Shown: piece after piece, positions 1 to 7,834 of the stretch | Layout: every line of letters begins with the position of its first letter | How positions within the stretch are numbered: the first letter of the stretch is position 1 | Source of the DNA: an uncultured Candidatus Melainabacteria bacterium | GTDB lineage: Bacteria; Cyanobacteriota; Vampirovibrionia; Gastranaerophilales; Gastranaerophilaceae | NCBI GenBank assembly: GCA_934757255.1 | Contig: CAKVLL010000021.1 | Location: 1-30,408, forward strand | Direction: 5' to 3' | DNA: 30,408 nucleotides | Translations under genes and position numbers: made by a program | Notes under the pieces: model-generated | The model's input: the letters and a program-made list of their open reading frames with translations, nothing else | What the model was told of the DNA's origin: nothing | The model's database searches: none

Positions 1-39
1 TTTGGGATAAAATTATAATATAAAAAGGAGTACATATAG

Positions 40-1347
40 ATGAAGAACAAACTGATTATGTTTTGGGCGATTGTCGTAATTGTTATTGCGTCTATAATAA
101 CAATTTGTGTTAAGCCTACAAAACTTGGTTTAGACCTTGTAGGCGGTTCAAGACTTGTTCTTGAAGCTCAAACAACAGATACAATCGCACAAATTACACC
201 TGATATGATGGCAAGTTTGCAATTTGCGATTGAAAACAGGGTTAACAAACTCGGTGTATCAGAAACAGTGGTACAAAGAGCTGGTGACAAAAGACTTGTT
301 ATCGAAATTCCGGATGTTTCTGATTTGAACCAAGCGAAAGAATATTTGGGTGAAACTGCTGAACTTGATTTCAGAAAACCTGTTATGAAAGATGGCGAAA
401 TGGAATGGGTTGCAACGGGTTTAACAGGTAAAGACTTATCAAAAGCTAATTTGAGTACAAATTCTCAAAATGGTCAATGGGTTGTAGATTTGGAATTTAA
501 TGGTGAAGGTACAAGGAAATTTGCAGATTTAACTAAAAAACTTGTTGGTCAACAAATGGCAATTTTCTTTAACGGCGAATTACAATCCGCACCTGTAATT
601 AGAGAACCTATTACCGGCGGTAGAGCACAAATTTCCGGTGGTGACAGCGGTTTTGCTTATGAAGAAGCAAAAAAAACAGTTGACTTATTAAATGCAGGCG
701 CTTTGCCTGTTCCGGCTAAGATTATTGAAGAAAATACAGTTGGGCCAACTCTTGGTGCAGATAGTATCGCAAAATCTAAGATTGCAGGTGTTATTGGTTT
801 AGGTTTTGTAATGTTATTTATGGCAGCTTATTATAGAGCACCGGGTTTGATTGCCGATTTGGCACTTGTAATTTACGGATTAATGTTATTTGCTTTATTT
901 AAAGCTATTCCAATTACCTTGACTCTTGCAGGTATCGCTGGTTTTATCCTAAGTATCGGTATGGCTGTTGATGCTAATATTCTTATTTTTGAAAGAACAA
1001 AAGAAGAATTGAGAGCCGGCAGAACATTATTTACGGCAATTAATTCAGGTTTCGATAGAGCATTTACAAGTATTTTTGACTCAAACATGACAACAATCAT
1101 TACTTGCGCAATTCTTTATTGCTGCGGTACAAGCATTGTTAAAGGTTTTGCTTTAACTCTTGCAGTTGGTGTTATGGTTTCTATGTTTAGTGCTATTACT
1201 ATTACAAAGAACTTTATGCACTTAATCTTCGGTACAGGCAAATTGACTCATCCGGCATTGTTCGGTTTGAAAGCATCTGACATTAACGAAGGCTTCCAAG
1301 CAGTAGAAACGAAGAGAGAAAAAGCGAAGTTTGGAATATTGGATTAA
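40..1347 (+). CDS. secD: Protein translocase subunit SecD
   Basis: SecD is part of the SecDF membrane complex that uses the proton gradient to pull secreted proteins through SecYEG. The 435-residue product starts with one transmembrane helix (about residues 6-25), followed at once by the family motif LGLDLVGGSRLVLE. A periplasmic P1-type region of about 210 residues comes next, then the conserved VGPTLGADSI and five membrane segments. These contain GMAVDANILIFER, whose Asp and Arg belong to the proton path. The protein is shorter than the E. coli one (about 615 residues) and near the compact form of cyanobacteria and Firmicutes. AAGGAG lies 10 bases before the ATG. secF follows after a 177-bp gap filled by a repeat element, so the usual tight secD-secF linkage has been interrupted. 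Identification is firm. Confidence 0.97.
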   Translation: MKNKLIMFWAIVVIVIASIITICVKPTKLGLDLVGGSRLVLEAQTTDTIAQITPDMMASLQFAIENRVNKLGVSETVVQRAGDKRLVIEIPDVSDLNQAKEYLGETAELDFRKPVMKDGEMEWVATGLTGKDLSKANLSTNSQNGQWVVDLEFNGEGTRKFADLTKKLVGQQMAIFFNGELQSAPVIREPITGGRAQISGGDSGFAYEEAKKTVDLLNAGALPVPAKIIEENTVGPTLGADSIAKSKIAGVIGLGFVMLFMAAYYRAPGLIADLALVIYGLMLFALFKAIPITLTLAGIAGFILSIGMAVDANILIFERTKEELRAGRTLFTAINSGFDRAFTSIFDSNMTTIITCAILYCCGTSIVKGFALTLAVGVMVSMFSAITITKNFMHLIFGTGKLTHPALFGLKASDINEGFQAVETKREKAKFGILD

Positions 1348-1350
1348 TAA

Positions 1351-1482
1351 AAGGGGAATAAGGTAATGAGGGAATAAGAGGTTTTAGAAATTTTAAAATT
1401 AAGATGCGTTAATTTAACATATTATATAATGGAAAAATTTAATACCACTTATTACCTTATTGCCCTATTACCTTATTCCCTT
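1351..1482. repeat. Heptad-armed inverted repeat, GGAATAA arm type
   Basis: This 132-bp element fills the secD-secF gap. The left arm (1351-1380) reads AAGGGGAATAAGGTAATGAG and continues GGAATAAGAG. The right arm (1448-1482) is its degenerate reverse complement, ending ATTACCTTATTCCCTT. Both arms are built from imperfect 7-8 base units (GGAATAA, GGTAATA). The interior is an A/T-rich core containing AAGATGCGTT and ending TTTAATAC just before the right arm. The same core end occurs in the TTGAAAG-type elements elsewhere in the window. No ORF is present. If transcribed, it would fold into a long hairpin between the two coding regions. Confidence 0.85.
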
Positions 1483-1524
1483 CCACAAATGAATTTGTAA
1501 ACTCACAAATAAAAGGAACACACA

Positions 1525-2475
1525 ATGAAATTAGATATCGTAAAAAACAGATTTATATTTTTGGCATTATCAGCAATACTTTTATTGCCGGGGATTGTGT
1601 CAATGATTTATTCAACAATTACTTATCCTACACACACACCATTGAAAGTTGGTATTGACTACACAGGCGGTACAACTCTTCAATATGGTGTAAAAGAGGA
1701 TATTTCTAACAATAAACTAGCTGATGTTAGAACAAAATTAGAAAATGGCGGAATTGATAATCCATATTTGCAGATTATCAATGTAAATTCACAAGAAAGC
1801 ACTGATTTAAAGTCAATTCTTTCTATTAGAACAAAGTTTATTGAAGAAGGTTCTGCAGATCAAGATAAAATTACAGGAATTATTTCTCAGGAATTCTCAG
1901 CTCCTGAATTAGTTCAAGTATCTTCTGTCGGCCCTACTTTGGGTATGGAATTGTTCAAAAACTCTTTGATAGCTTTATCTTTAGCTCTTGTGGGTATTAT
2001 TGCTTACTTGACATTCAGATTCCAATTTGATTATGCGCTTGCAGCGATTTTAGGGCTAGTTCACGATGCATTGTTTGTATGCGGTGTATTCTCAATCTTG
2101 GGATTGTTCTATGACGTGCAAATTGACGCGTTATTTGTAACTGCGCTTTTGACAGTAATTGGTTTTTCCGTTCACGATACTATTGTTGTATTTGACAGGG
2201 TTCGTGAAAACTTGAAATACTATTCTAAGAAAATGACTTTCGGCGAAATTATGAATGCAAGTATTAATCAAACTCTTGCAAGAAGTATTAATACTTCTTT
2301 AACAACTTTGATTACGTTGCTTGCATTGTATTTCTTGGGCGGTGTTACAACAAGAGATTTCGTTCTTGCAATGATTTTGGGTATCGCAATCGGTACTTAT
2401 TCAAGTATCTTTTTCTGCTCAACACTTGTTGATGTTTGGGAAGATAATAAGAATTCTACAAAAGTAGCTGTTTAG
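1525..2475 (+). CDS. secF: Protein translocase subunit SecF
   Basis: SecF partners SecD in the Sec accessory complex of the inner membrane. The 316-residue protein has an N-terminal transmembrane helix (about 10-30), the SecF motif VGIDYTGGTTLQYGV, and a short periplasmic domain. VSSVGPTLGMEL follows, then five membrane helices with TVIGFSVHDTIVVFDRVREN, which carries the conserved Asp/Arg pair of this RND-like family. The length is normal for SecF (about 300-320). AAAAGGAA lies upstream of the ATG. A strong intrinsic terminator follows the stop codon, so the secDF unit ends here. Confidence is very high. Confidence 0.97.
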   Translation: MKLDIVKNRFIFLALSAILLLPGIVSMIYSTITYPTHTPLKVGIDYTGGTTLQYGVKEDISNNKLADVRTKLENGGIDNPYLQIINVNSQESTDLKSILSIRTKFIEEGSADQDKITGIISQEFSAPELVQVSSVGPTLGMELFKNSLIALSLALVGIIAYLTFRFQFDYALAAILGLVHDALFVCGVFSILGLFYDVQIDALFVTALLTVIGFSVHDTIVVFDRVRENLKYYSKKMTFGEIMNASINQTLARSINTSLTTLITLLALYFLGGVTTRDFVLAMILGIAIGTYSSIFFCSTLVDVWEDNKNSTKVAV

Positions 2476-2488
2476 AGTTTAAAAAATG

Positions 2489-2515
2489 TTGCAAAAATTG
2501 CAACCTATTTTTTCT
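2489..2515 (+). terminator. Intrinsic terminator after secF
   Basis: A perfect 7-bp stem, GTTGCAA / TTGCAAC with an AAA loop, sits 13 bases after the secF stop and is followed by CTATTTTTTC. The shape and position fit a rho-independent terminator for secDF. Confidence 0.75.
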
Positions 2516-2518
2516 AAA

Positions 2519-2580
2519 TTGAAAATGGATAATGGACAATTGAAAATTATTTAAAACAATTTTCCATTTTCCACTTTCAA
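2519..2580. repeat. Heptad-armed inverted repeat, short coreless copy
   Basis: Left arm 2519-2542 (TTGAAAATGGATAATGGACA then ATTG) and right arm 2557-2580 are reverse complements at 21 of 24 positions. They are separated by only 14 A/T bases. The arms are of the TTGAAAG type, but the usual core of about 65 bp is missing, so this is a minimal hairpin version of the element. Confidence 0.75.
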
Positions 2581-2867
2581 TTTTTCATTGAAAAAAGGGT
2601 AGGTTGTATTTTTTTGTACTAATTACTTAAATATAAAAAAAAGACCTTGTTTATATAAAATCAAGGCCTGTCCGTTTAAATAAGAAGAGAGAGCTTTATG
2701 TTCATGTAAAAAAGCGTAAATAATTTTTTTTGCTACATGATTGTCAAATAATTTACAAAACTTTACATCAATTTTAAAAAATATAAAGTTTTATTAAGAA
2801 TTCTAGTTAATTTTATATGATTTGGTATAATACTTATATCTAAAAGGCTGATGGTCAGGAGGGATGT
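2581..2867. other. Intergenic region before the acyl-CoA synthetase, with two inverted repeats
   Basis: No gene is seen in these 287 bases. Two weak structures are present. CCTTG (2645-2649) pairs with CAAGG (2662-2666), preceded by an A-run, so on the minus strand it would look like a terminator ending in T8. CATGTA (2703-2708) pairs with TACATG (2734-2739), with A-rich and T-rich inner flanks. Either could be a leader structure for the downstream gene, but nothing matches a riboswitch class that I recognise. Confidence 0.35.
2823..2862 (+). promoter_or_regulatory. Extended -10 promoter and strong RBS of the acyl-CoA synthetase
   Basis: TGGTATAAT (2823-2831) is a perfect extended -10 (TGnTATAAT). 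No convincing -35 lies 16-18 bases upstream, as is usual for extended -10 promoters. AGGAGG at about 2857-2862 precedes the ATG at 2868. Confidence 0.6.
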
Positions 2868-4544
2868 ATGAAGGAACGCGAAAGCAATGTATTATCGCTA
2901 TTAGAAGATAGAACAAATCATTATTCACGCAAAATAGCTTTAGGCATGAAAACTCAATTTGGTTGGAAAGAACTTACTTACGACGGTTTGGGTTTGATGT
3001 CCAGAAGACTTGCTGCTTATTTAATGAATGATTTGGGACTTCAAAAAGGCGAAAAACTTGCTATTCTTTCTGAATCAAAACCCGAATATGGTGCTTGCGT
3101 TTTTGCGTCTGTAATTTCCGGTTTAATTACTGTTCCTTTGGATATTAAGTTAACAAAATATGAACTTCAATCAATTCTTTCAGACTGCTTGCCTTCAGTA
3201 ATGCTTGTTTCACAATCTTATATTGATAAAGCTTTAGAATTACAAAAAATGCTACCGTCTTTAAAACACATTATTGTTATGGATGAACATCCTGTAAATG
3301 ATGATTTGCAGAGTATTTATACAATTCCAAATAATTATACTTGTAAATGGCGTCACCGTTCAAGAAAATCAACTGTATTTATTATTTACACATCAGGAAC
3401 AACCGGTAAGCCAAAAGGCGTTGAGACGACATTTGGAAATATGCTTGCGCAGTTGAACGATTTGAAGGTTGCTTTTGACAAAATTTTGCCACCAAAAGGC
3501 GATGTTAGAATTTTATCAATTCTTCCAATGAATCATTTGTTTGAAATGACAGTTGGGTTTACGACTTTCTTAAATCTTGGTTTTTCTGTTTATTATACGC
3601 ATAATTTGAAACCAAAAGATATTTTGAATATTATGCGTGATAGAAAAATTAATTTCATGATTGTTGTTCCGGCATTTTTGAAGTTGCTTAAAACTGGTTT
3701 GGAAGCTGAAATGAAGAATACTTCTAAATTTTCTCAAAAAATGTTTCCAATTCTTTACCATTTTGCAAAATTTGTTCCATTTATTTGGATGAAAAAAATT
3801 ATGTTTAGAAAAATACATAATTGTTTTGGCGGAGCTTTCAAAGGTTGTATGTCAGGCGGCGCACCACTTGACGTAAGTGTTGCAAAATTTTTCCAAAGGG
3901 TTGGTATTCAAGTTTATGAAGTTTACGGTTTAACAGAAACAAGCCCTATAGCAACTATTAATATTGAACGTAATAGAGATTTGCGTTCTGTTGGTAAACC
4001 ATTACCAAGCTATGAAGCAAAAATTGATAAAGAATCCGGTGAATTGCTTTTAAAAGGCCCATCCGTAATGAAGGGATATCATAATCAACCTGAACTTACT
4101 GCACAAGCAATTGATGAAGAGGGTTGGTTTCATACGGGCGACAAAGCCAGAATTGACGAAAAAGGCAGAGTTTATATCACCGGTCGTTTGAAAAACATGA
4201 TTGTACTTTCAGGCGGTAAAAAAGTTTTTCCGGAAGAAGTTGAATCAGTTTTAGAAAAGAGCGATTTGTTTGCTGAAGTTTGCGTGTTTGGAGTTTCTCG
4301 TGAAGGTGGCGCAAAAGACGGCACAGAAGATATTGCAGCTGTTGTTGTTCCAACTGAAGAACTTAAGGCAAAATATGATGATGCGACTTTAGACAAAATA
4401 ATAAAAGACGAAGTTAAGCGACTTTCTCAACGTTTAACACCATACAAACGCCCAATTAATATTAATGTTCTTAAACAAGCTTTGCCTAGAACTAAAAAAG
4501 CAACGGTTCAGAGAAATAAGGTTAAAGAGTTGATACAAGCCTAA
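2868..4544 (+). CDS. AMP-forming acyl-CoA (or acyl-ACP) synthetase
   Basis: This 558-residue adenylate-forming enzyme activates a fatty or other carboxylic acid with ATP and then loads it on CoA or acyl carrier protein. The motifs run in order: IYTSGTTGKPKG (about 173-184, ATP-binding loop), YEVYGLTETSP (about 350), GWFHTGDKARID (about 420), and the hinge motif GRLKNMIVLSGGKKVFPEEV. A C-terminal PRTKKATVQRNKV contains the candidate catalytic lysine. Length and motifs fit the long-chain fatty-acid ligase family (FadD/Aas-like). Substrate and acceptor cannot be read from sequence; in Cyanobacteria the related Aas enzyme uses ACP. No beta-oxidation genes are adjacent, which slightly favours fatty-acid recycling over catabolism. 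It appears monocistronic, with its own extended -10 promoter. Confidence 0.92.
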   Translation: MKERESNVLSLLEDRTNHYSRKIALGMKTQFGWKELTYDGLGLMSRRLAAYLMNDLGLQKGEKLAILSESKPEYGACVFASVISGLITVPLDIKLTKYELQSILSDCLPSVMLVSQSYIDKALELQKMLPSLKHIIVMDEHPVNDDLQSIYTIPNNYTCKWRHRSRKSTVFIIYTSGTTGKPKGVETTFGNMLAQLNDLKVAFDKILPPKGDVRILSILPMNHLFEMTVGFTTFLNLGFSVYYTHNLKPKDILNIMRDRKINFMIVVPAFLKLLKTGLEAEMKNTSKFSQKMFPILYHFAKFVPFIWMKKIMFRKIHNCFGGAFKGCMSGGAPLDVSVAKFFQRVGIQVYEVYGLTETSPIATINIERNRDLRSVGKPLPSYEAKIDKESGELLLKGPSVMKGYHNQPELTAQAIDEEGWFHTGDKARIDEKGRVYITGRLKNMIVLSGGKKVFPEEVESVLEKSDLFAEVCVFGVSREGGAKDGTEDIAAVVVPTEELKAKYDDATLDKIIKDEVKRLSQRLTPYKRPININVLKQALPRTKKATVQRNKVKELIQA

Positions 4545-4550
4545 ATGAAT

Positions 4551-4605
4551 GGAAAATTGAAAGTTGAAAGTGGAAAATTGTTTTAAAATTTCAATTGTAC
4601 TTTCT
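4551..4605. repeat. Truncated heptad-armed repeat, TTGAAAG type
   Basis: Just past the acyl-CoA synthetase stop, a left arm of repeated TTGAAAG/TGGAAAA units (about 4551-4580) is followed by TTTTAAAATTT. After that comes only a stub of right arm, CAATTGTACTTTC. The core and most of the right arm are missing. A degenerate TGTAGAATGCA/TGTAAAAATTGCA-like string follows at about 4626-4655. Confidence 0.6.
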
Positions 4606-4660
4606 GATTTATAATGTTTTTTTGGGGTGTAAAAATTGCATTCTACATCTTTAATTTAAA

Positions 4661-5353
4661 TTATTTATCAGTTAGTGTATTAACTTTTTCTTTCTTTAGC
4701 TGATTGAATAGTTTTGAGAATTTTGTAATTTCATTTGGCGTAGTGTATGTTTTTACAATCGTACCTTTGCCATTGATTATGCATTTTATTGAATCTTCAT
4801 TTAAAGAATCCGGTTTTATGTACACGTAACTTGTAGCATTATTTGGACTTATAATTTCTATCGTACGTTTTTTTATTTCATCTCTAATTAATGTAGATTC
4901 TTCGTTTGAACTAATAATTGGTTGTTCGATATTTAATCTCAAAGCATTTGAAACTTTTTCCAGCTCTTTTTTGGCTTTATGTGGTTTTAGAATTTTCTTT
5001 TGTTCAGAGATTCTTGCTAGAATTTTTTGAATTCCGGTTTTTACTTCTGTTGTTTTATCGAACAGAAGTTTTCTTAAGGCTTCTGGTTTTTCGTCATCTA
5101 AACCACTTTTTGTGTTGATTTGGGGATAATATTCTATTCCTTTAATTTCATTTTCCTTGATGTATTTACCAACTCTTTTATCGTAATTATCTCTGAGAAC
5201 AATCACTCTGTCGCCAGCTTGCTTAATATTATTAAAAATCTGTTTTCCTTGTGTAAATAGTTCCGGAATTTCGTTTTTAGCTTTAATTTCTGTTGGTTTT
5301 ATTCTAAAAGTTCCTTTAAAATTTGTGCTGTTTGTAGAATTTGATATTTGCAT
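4661..5353 (-). CDS. Hypothetical protein with N-terminal NFKG motif
   Basis: I do not recognise a functional family for this 230-residue protein. It begins with a Ser/Thr/Asn-rich stretch and then STNFKGTFRI. Short NFKG/FTG-like motifs near the N terminus are, as far as I recall, common in uncharacterised Gastranaerophilales proteins. The rest is Lys/Glu-rich and mostly helical, with charged segments at about 95-140, and has no signal peptide or membrane helix. The start is well supported: AAGGAG lies about 8 bases before the ATG on the minus strand. It stands alone, convergent with the acyl-CoA synthetase and divergent from the decayed ATPase remnant. Confidence 0.75.
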   Translation of the reverse strand: MQISNSTNSTNFKGTFRIKPTEIKAKNEIPELFTQGKQIFNNIKQAGDRVIVLRDNYDKRVGKYIKENEIKGIEYYPQINTKSGLDDEKPEALRKLLFDKTTEVKTGIQKILARISEQKKILKPHKAKKELEKVSNALRLNIEQPIISSNEESTLIRDEIKKRTIEIISPNNATSYVYIKPDSLNEDSIKCIINGKGTIVKTYTTPNEITKFSKLFNQLKKEKVNTLTDK

Positions 5354-5469
5354 AATTACTCCTTGCTAATTTGTATAAAAACGGTAAAAATATTTTTTGC
5401 TAGCAATGTATATTTAAAAATTCACAGTCTTATTTAAAAAATTACATAAAAATTGTTGACACCATAAAA

Positions 5470-5739
5470 TTGGGTTTGCATCCCTATGCAATAAGTATTT
5501 TAGCTGGTATGATGAAATCTGTTTCTAAACAATCAAAACAAATTATAGCTTCTTCTCAATCCGTAACATTAATAAACCAATTTGAAGCAAAAGATTTATT
5601 AATTGCTGATTTAAAAAATAACACAACTTGTATGAGGCGATTATCTCAAGAAGAAGTTGAAGCTTGGCTTGAAGATTATCAACTTGGAGTTATTTGGGAA
5701 AAAAATATTATCGGAGGAACTCCAAATGACTTCAGATAA
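5470..5739 (+). pseudogene. 5'-truncated AAA-family ATPase (C-terminal remnant)
   Basis: The frame encodes about 89 residues beginning LGLHPYAISILAGM and ending WEKNIIGGTPNDFR. From memory this matches the C-terminal end of predicted AAA/ABC-like ATPases (AAA_21, COG4637-like). There, E-P-x-x-GLHP follows Walker B, and a W-E-x-Y-x-LG-x-x-W-x-x-N-x-IGG tail closes the protein. The Walker A, signature and Walker B regions are absent upstream. The only start is a TTG with no ribosome-binding site, inside what should be mid-protein. The tail overlaps the next remnant by 14 bases, as in intact ATPase/DUF4276 pairs. I read it as a gene remnant, not a small functional protein. Confidence 0.8.
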
Positions 5740-5855
5740 TAAGTGTGTAACTATTATATGCGAAGGTAAAACGGAATTATGTGGCAAAATGTCCTCGATT
5801 TAGCGCATGGATAAACGATGTTATAACTTGTGTAAATGAATGTTATAAAGATTAA
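5726..5855 (+). pseudogene. Internally deleted DUF4276-type gene
   Basis: The ATG at 5726 overlaps the end of the ATPase remnant and opens MTSDNKCVTIICEGKTE, the typical N-terminal strand of DUF4276 proteins. This frame stops at 5801. In another frame, 5790-5855 encodes CPRFSAWINDVITC plus a short tail and a stop, which resembles the C-terminal end of the same family. Head and tail are thus both present, while about 150 residues between them are gone and the frame is shifted. AAA-ATPase/DUF4276 pairs are often found in defence islands, so this is likely the scar of a lost defence-type module. The family call rests on recalled motifs. Confidence 0.65.
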
Positions 5856-5863
5856 TTTATCTA

Positions 5864-5892
5864 TTGTAAAACAACATTTTTTATATTAAAAT
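5864..5892 (+). promoter_or_regulatory. Probable dnaN promoter
   Basis: TTGTAA (5864-5869) and TAAAAT (5887-5892) are 17 bases apart, 37 bases before the dnaN ATG. The match is moderate in an A/T-rich region. Confidence 0.45.
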
Positions 5893-5928
5893 TACTCTGT
5901 AAAAGACTTATATCGTGGGGTGTGTCAG

Positions 5929-7050
5929 ATGAAATTTGTTGCAAATAAAGATGATTTATTAAATGGGATAAAGATTGTAGAAAGAGCAACAGTTGTTAAG
6001 GGGCTTCAGCCTGTTTTAGCAAATGTTTTGATTGAAACAATCGGTTCAAATCAGATTAAACTTACTGCAACAGATTTTGATTTATCTATTATTACGGTTA
6101 TTGACGCAAATGTAGAAACAGAAGGTAGATTTACTCTTCCGGCTAAAAAGTTGGGTGAAATTCTTTCAAGATTGAATGATGAATTTATTAACTTAGAATT
6201 AAACGGTTCTACTGCAACAATAACTTGTAAAAACTCTAAATTTGATATTATTGGTATTTCTGCTAATGAATTTCCGCAAGTTGAGGAGAATATTGCTGAA
6301 ACTGACTGCATGGAAATTGAAACAAAACCGTTTACAAAAGCAATTAGAGAAGTTGTTTCAGCAGCCGCAGGATACGAAACAAATAACCTTCTTTCAGGTG
6401 TTGTTTGTGAAGTTAATAAAAACATTTTAGAAATGGCTGCAACTGACGGTAACAGACTCGCTCGTGTTAGAGAGGTTGTTAAAAATGCGTCAACTGATGA
6501 AGAAAAACCGTTTGAAATGCTTCTTTCTTCAAAAGTTTTAGCTGAATTGTCAAAAATTTCTTTGTTGGCTGATTCTGATTCAATCAAGATTTGTAAGGAA
6601 ATGAAGAAAATTGTTATAACAATTGATAAAACAAAGATTGTTACTCGTCTTATGCAAGGTCAATTTCCTAAGTATAACCAACTTATTCCGCAATCTTTCC
6701 CTAAGACTGCGACAGTTAATAAGGGCGATTTAATTTCTGCGCTTGAAAGAGTTGCGGTTATGGTTAACGAAAAGAACAGCATTGTGAAATTTGAATTTAT
6801 TGATAACACGCTTAAGCTTTCAGGTGATTCACCTGATGCGGGTAATTCTCAAGATGAAATTGATATTCAATATATGGGTGAACCGCTTGCGATTGCTTTC
6901 AATTACAAATTTATTCTTGAGTTCTTAAAGATTGTTGAATCAGAAGAAATCAAAGTTGAATTGAATTCTTCGCTTTCAGCAACAGTGTTTGCGCCGGTTT
7001 CGGACGAAGATTATATTTATCTTGTTATGCCGGTTCAGTTGAGAAATTAA
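5929..7050 (+). CDS. dnaN: DNA polymerase III beta subunit (sliding clamp)
   Basis: DnaN is the ring-shaped clamp that tethers the replicative polymerase to DNA. The 373-residue product has the three-domain clamp layout and family landmarks such as MKFVANKDDLLNGI, LPAKKLGEILSRL, ATDGNRLARVR, LLSSKVLAEL and the C-terminal YLVMPVQLRN. I chose the ATG at 5929, not the in-frame GTG at 5920: DnaN proteins normally start M-K-F, and GGGGTG lies about 8 bases upstream of the ATG. dnaA and recF are not adjacent, so the gene is not in the classical origin cluster. Identification is secure. Confidence 0.96.
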   Translation: MKFVANKDDLLNGIKIVERATVVKGLQPVLANVLIETIGSNQIKLTATDFDLSIITVIDANVETEGRFTLPAKKLGEILSRLNDEFINLELNGSTATITCKNSKFDIIGISANEFPQVEENIAETDCMEIETKPFTKAIREVVSAAAGYETNNLLSGVVCEVNKNILEMAATDGNRLARVREVVKNASTDEEKPFEMLLSSKVLAELSKISLLADSDSIKICKEMKKIVITIDKTKIVTRLMQGQFPKYNQLIPQSFPKTATVNKGDLISALERVAVMVNEKNSIVKFEFIDNTLKLSGDSPDAGNSQDEIDIQYMGEPLAIAFNYKFILEFLKIVESEEIKVELNSSLSATVFAPVSDEDYIYLVMPVQLRN

Positions 7051-7051
7051 T

Positions 7052-7122
7052 GAGAAGGAAATAAGGTAATAAGTGAATAGAAGATATTAACTTTCAACTA
7101 AAGCAAGATGTGATTTATTAAT
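7052..7122. repeat. Degenerate heptad-armed repeat, right arm lost
   Basis: After the dnaN stop, GGAAATAAGGTAATAAGTGA (from about 7057) is a GGAATAA-type left arm. It runs into a core-like stretch with AAGATGTGATTTATTAA. No matching right arm follows. An internal AACTTTCAACT resembles the other arm type, but may be chance. Confidence 0.45.
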
Positions 7123-7151
7123 TCATTAAAACTTACAAAGAGGGAGATTAT

Positions 7152-7646
7152 ATGCAAGGAAAAGCTTTTAAATTTGGCGATAATATTTCAACAGACCATA
7201 TTGCACCTGGGCGTTTATTTCACTTGCGTTCGGATTTGCAAGAGTTTTCCAAACACGTTTTAGAAGACGCGGATGAAAACTTTGCAAAAAATATGAAAAA
7301 AGGTGATTTTGTAGTGGCAGGGAATAATTTTGGGTTGGGTTCTTCCAGAGAACATGCACCGCAAATTATTAAAATTGCAGGCGTTGGTGCTGTTATTGCT
7401 AAATCCTTCGCAAGAATTTTTTACCGCAACGCAATTAATATCGGACTTTTAGCAATTGAATGTGATACAGATGGTATTGACGCCGGTGATGAATTGGATT
7501 TGGATATAAAAGCCGGAACTTTAAAAAACCTTACAAAAGGTACAATTACGGCAATAGAGCCATTGCCGGATGTTATGATTAAGTTGCTTGAAGATGGCGG
7601 TTTGATTGAGCATATTAAGAAAAATGGGGATTTAGTGCTAGGGTAG
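7152..7646 (+). CDS. leuD: 3-isopropylmalate dehydratase small subunit (LeuD family)
   Basis: The small subunit of isopropylmalate isomerase works with LeuC to interconvert 2- and 3-isopropylmalate in leucine synthesis. The 164-residue protein shows the swivelling-domain motifs GDNISTDHIAPGR (about 8-20) and GNNFGLGSSREHAPQ (about 56-70). The length fits the short LeuD class found with archaeal-type or aconitase-like large subunits. AGGGAG precedes the ATG by about 7 bases. leuC is not adjacent, so a related role as small subunit of homoaconitase or a similar isomerase cannot be excluded. It is flanked on both sides by repeat elements. Confidence 0.88.
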   Translation: MQGKAFKFGDNISTDHIAPGRLFHLRSDLQEFSKHVLEDADENFAKNMKKGDFVVAGNNFGLGSSREHAPQIIKIAGVGAVIAKSFARIFYRNAINIGLLAIECDTDGIDAGDELDLDIKAGTLKNLTKGTITAIEPLPDVMIKLLEDGGLIEHIKKNGDLVLG

Positions 7647-7650
7647 ATTC

Positions 7651-7781
7651 AGTTGAAAGTTGAAAGTTGATAGTGGAAAGTTATTTTAAACATTATTTAA
7701 AATGAAATCTGCTTATTATTGAACATATAATCGTTAAAAAATTTAATACAACTTTCCACTTTCCACTGTCAACTTTCAACT
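7651..7781. repeat. Heptad-armed inverted repeat, TTGAAAG arm type (complete copy)
   Basis: This is the clearest complete copy (131 bp). The left arm (7651-7682) is a run of heptads AGTTGAA-AGTTGAA-AGTTGAT-AGTGGAA-AGTT. The right arm (7750-7781) is its near-complement, ending CACTGTCAACTTTCAACT. The core of about 67 bp includes GAACATATAAT and ends TTTAATAC. It begins 5 bases after the leuD stop and ends 53 bases before the next gene. It encodes nothing and lacks a clear target-site duplication. Confidence 0.88.
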
Positions 7782-7834
7782 AAACAAAAATTGAATTTAG
7801 CAATTTGCCAATATCTAGAACAAAAGGAGAAAAC

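Noticed and set aside
1351..1482. CRISPR-like array
   Set aside because: The repeated units are 7-8 bases and contiguous within inverted arms, with no spacers and no cas genes in the window.
2489..2505. Third MarR-type operator (GTTGCAA...TTGCAAC)
   Set aside because: It resembles a half of the efflux operator but directly follows the secF stop and precedes a T-run, so a terminator explains it better.
2698..2709. Tiny leader ORF (ATG TTC ATG TAA) before the acyl-CoA synthetase
   Set aside because: There are only three codons and no regulatory amino-acid run. The AGAGAG upstream is weak, and nothing supports translation.
5920..5928. GTG start for dnaN adding three residues
   Set aside because: DnaN proteins begin M-K-F, and the G-rich ribosome-binding site is spaced correctly for the ATG at 5929.
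6051..6587. 178-residue open frame on the minus strand inside dnaN
   Set aside because: It is a shadow of the dnaN coding sequence, Ser-rich with no domain or ribosome-binding site, and dnaN is unambiguous.
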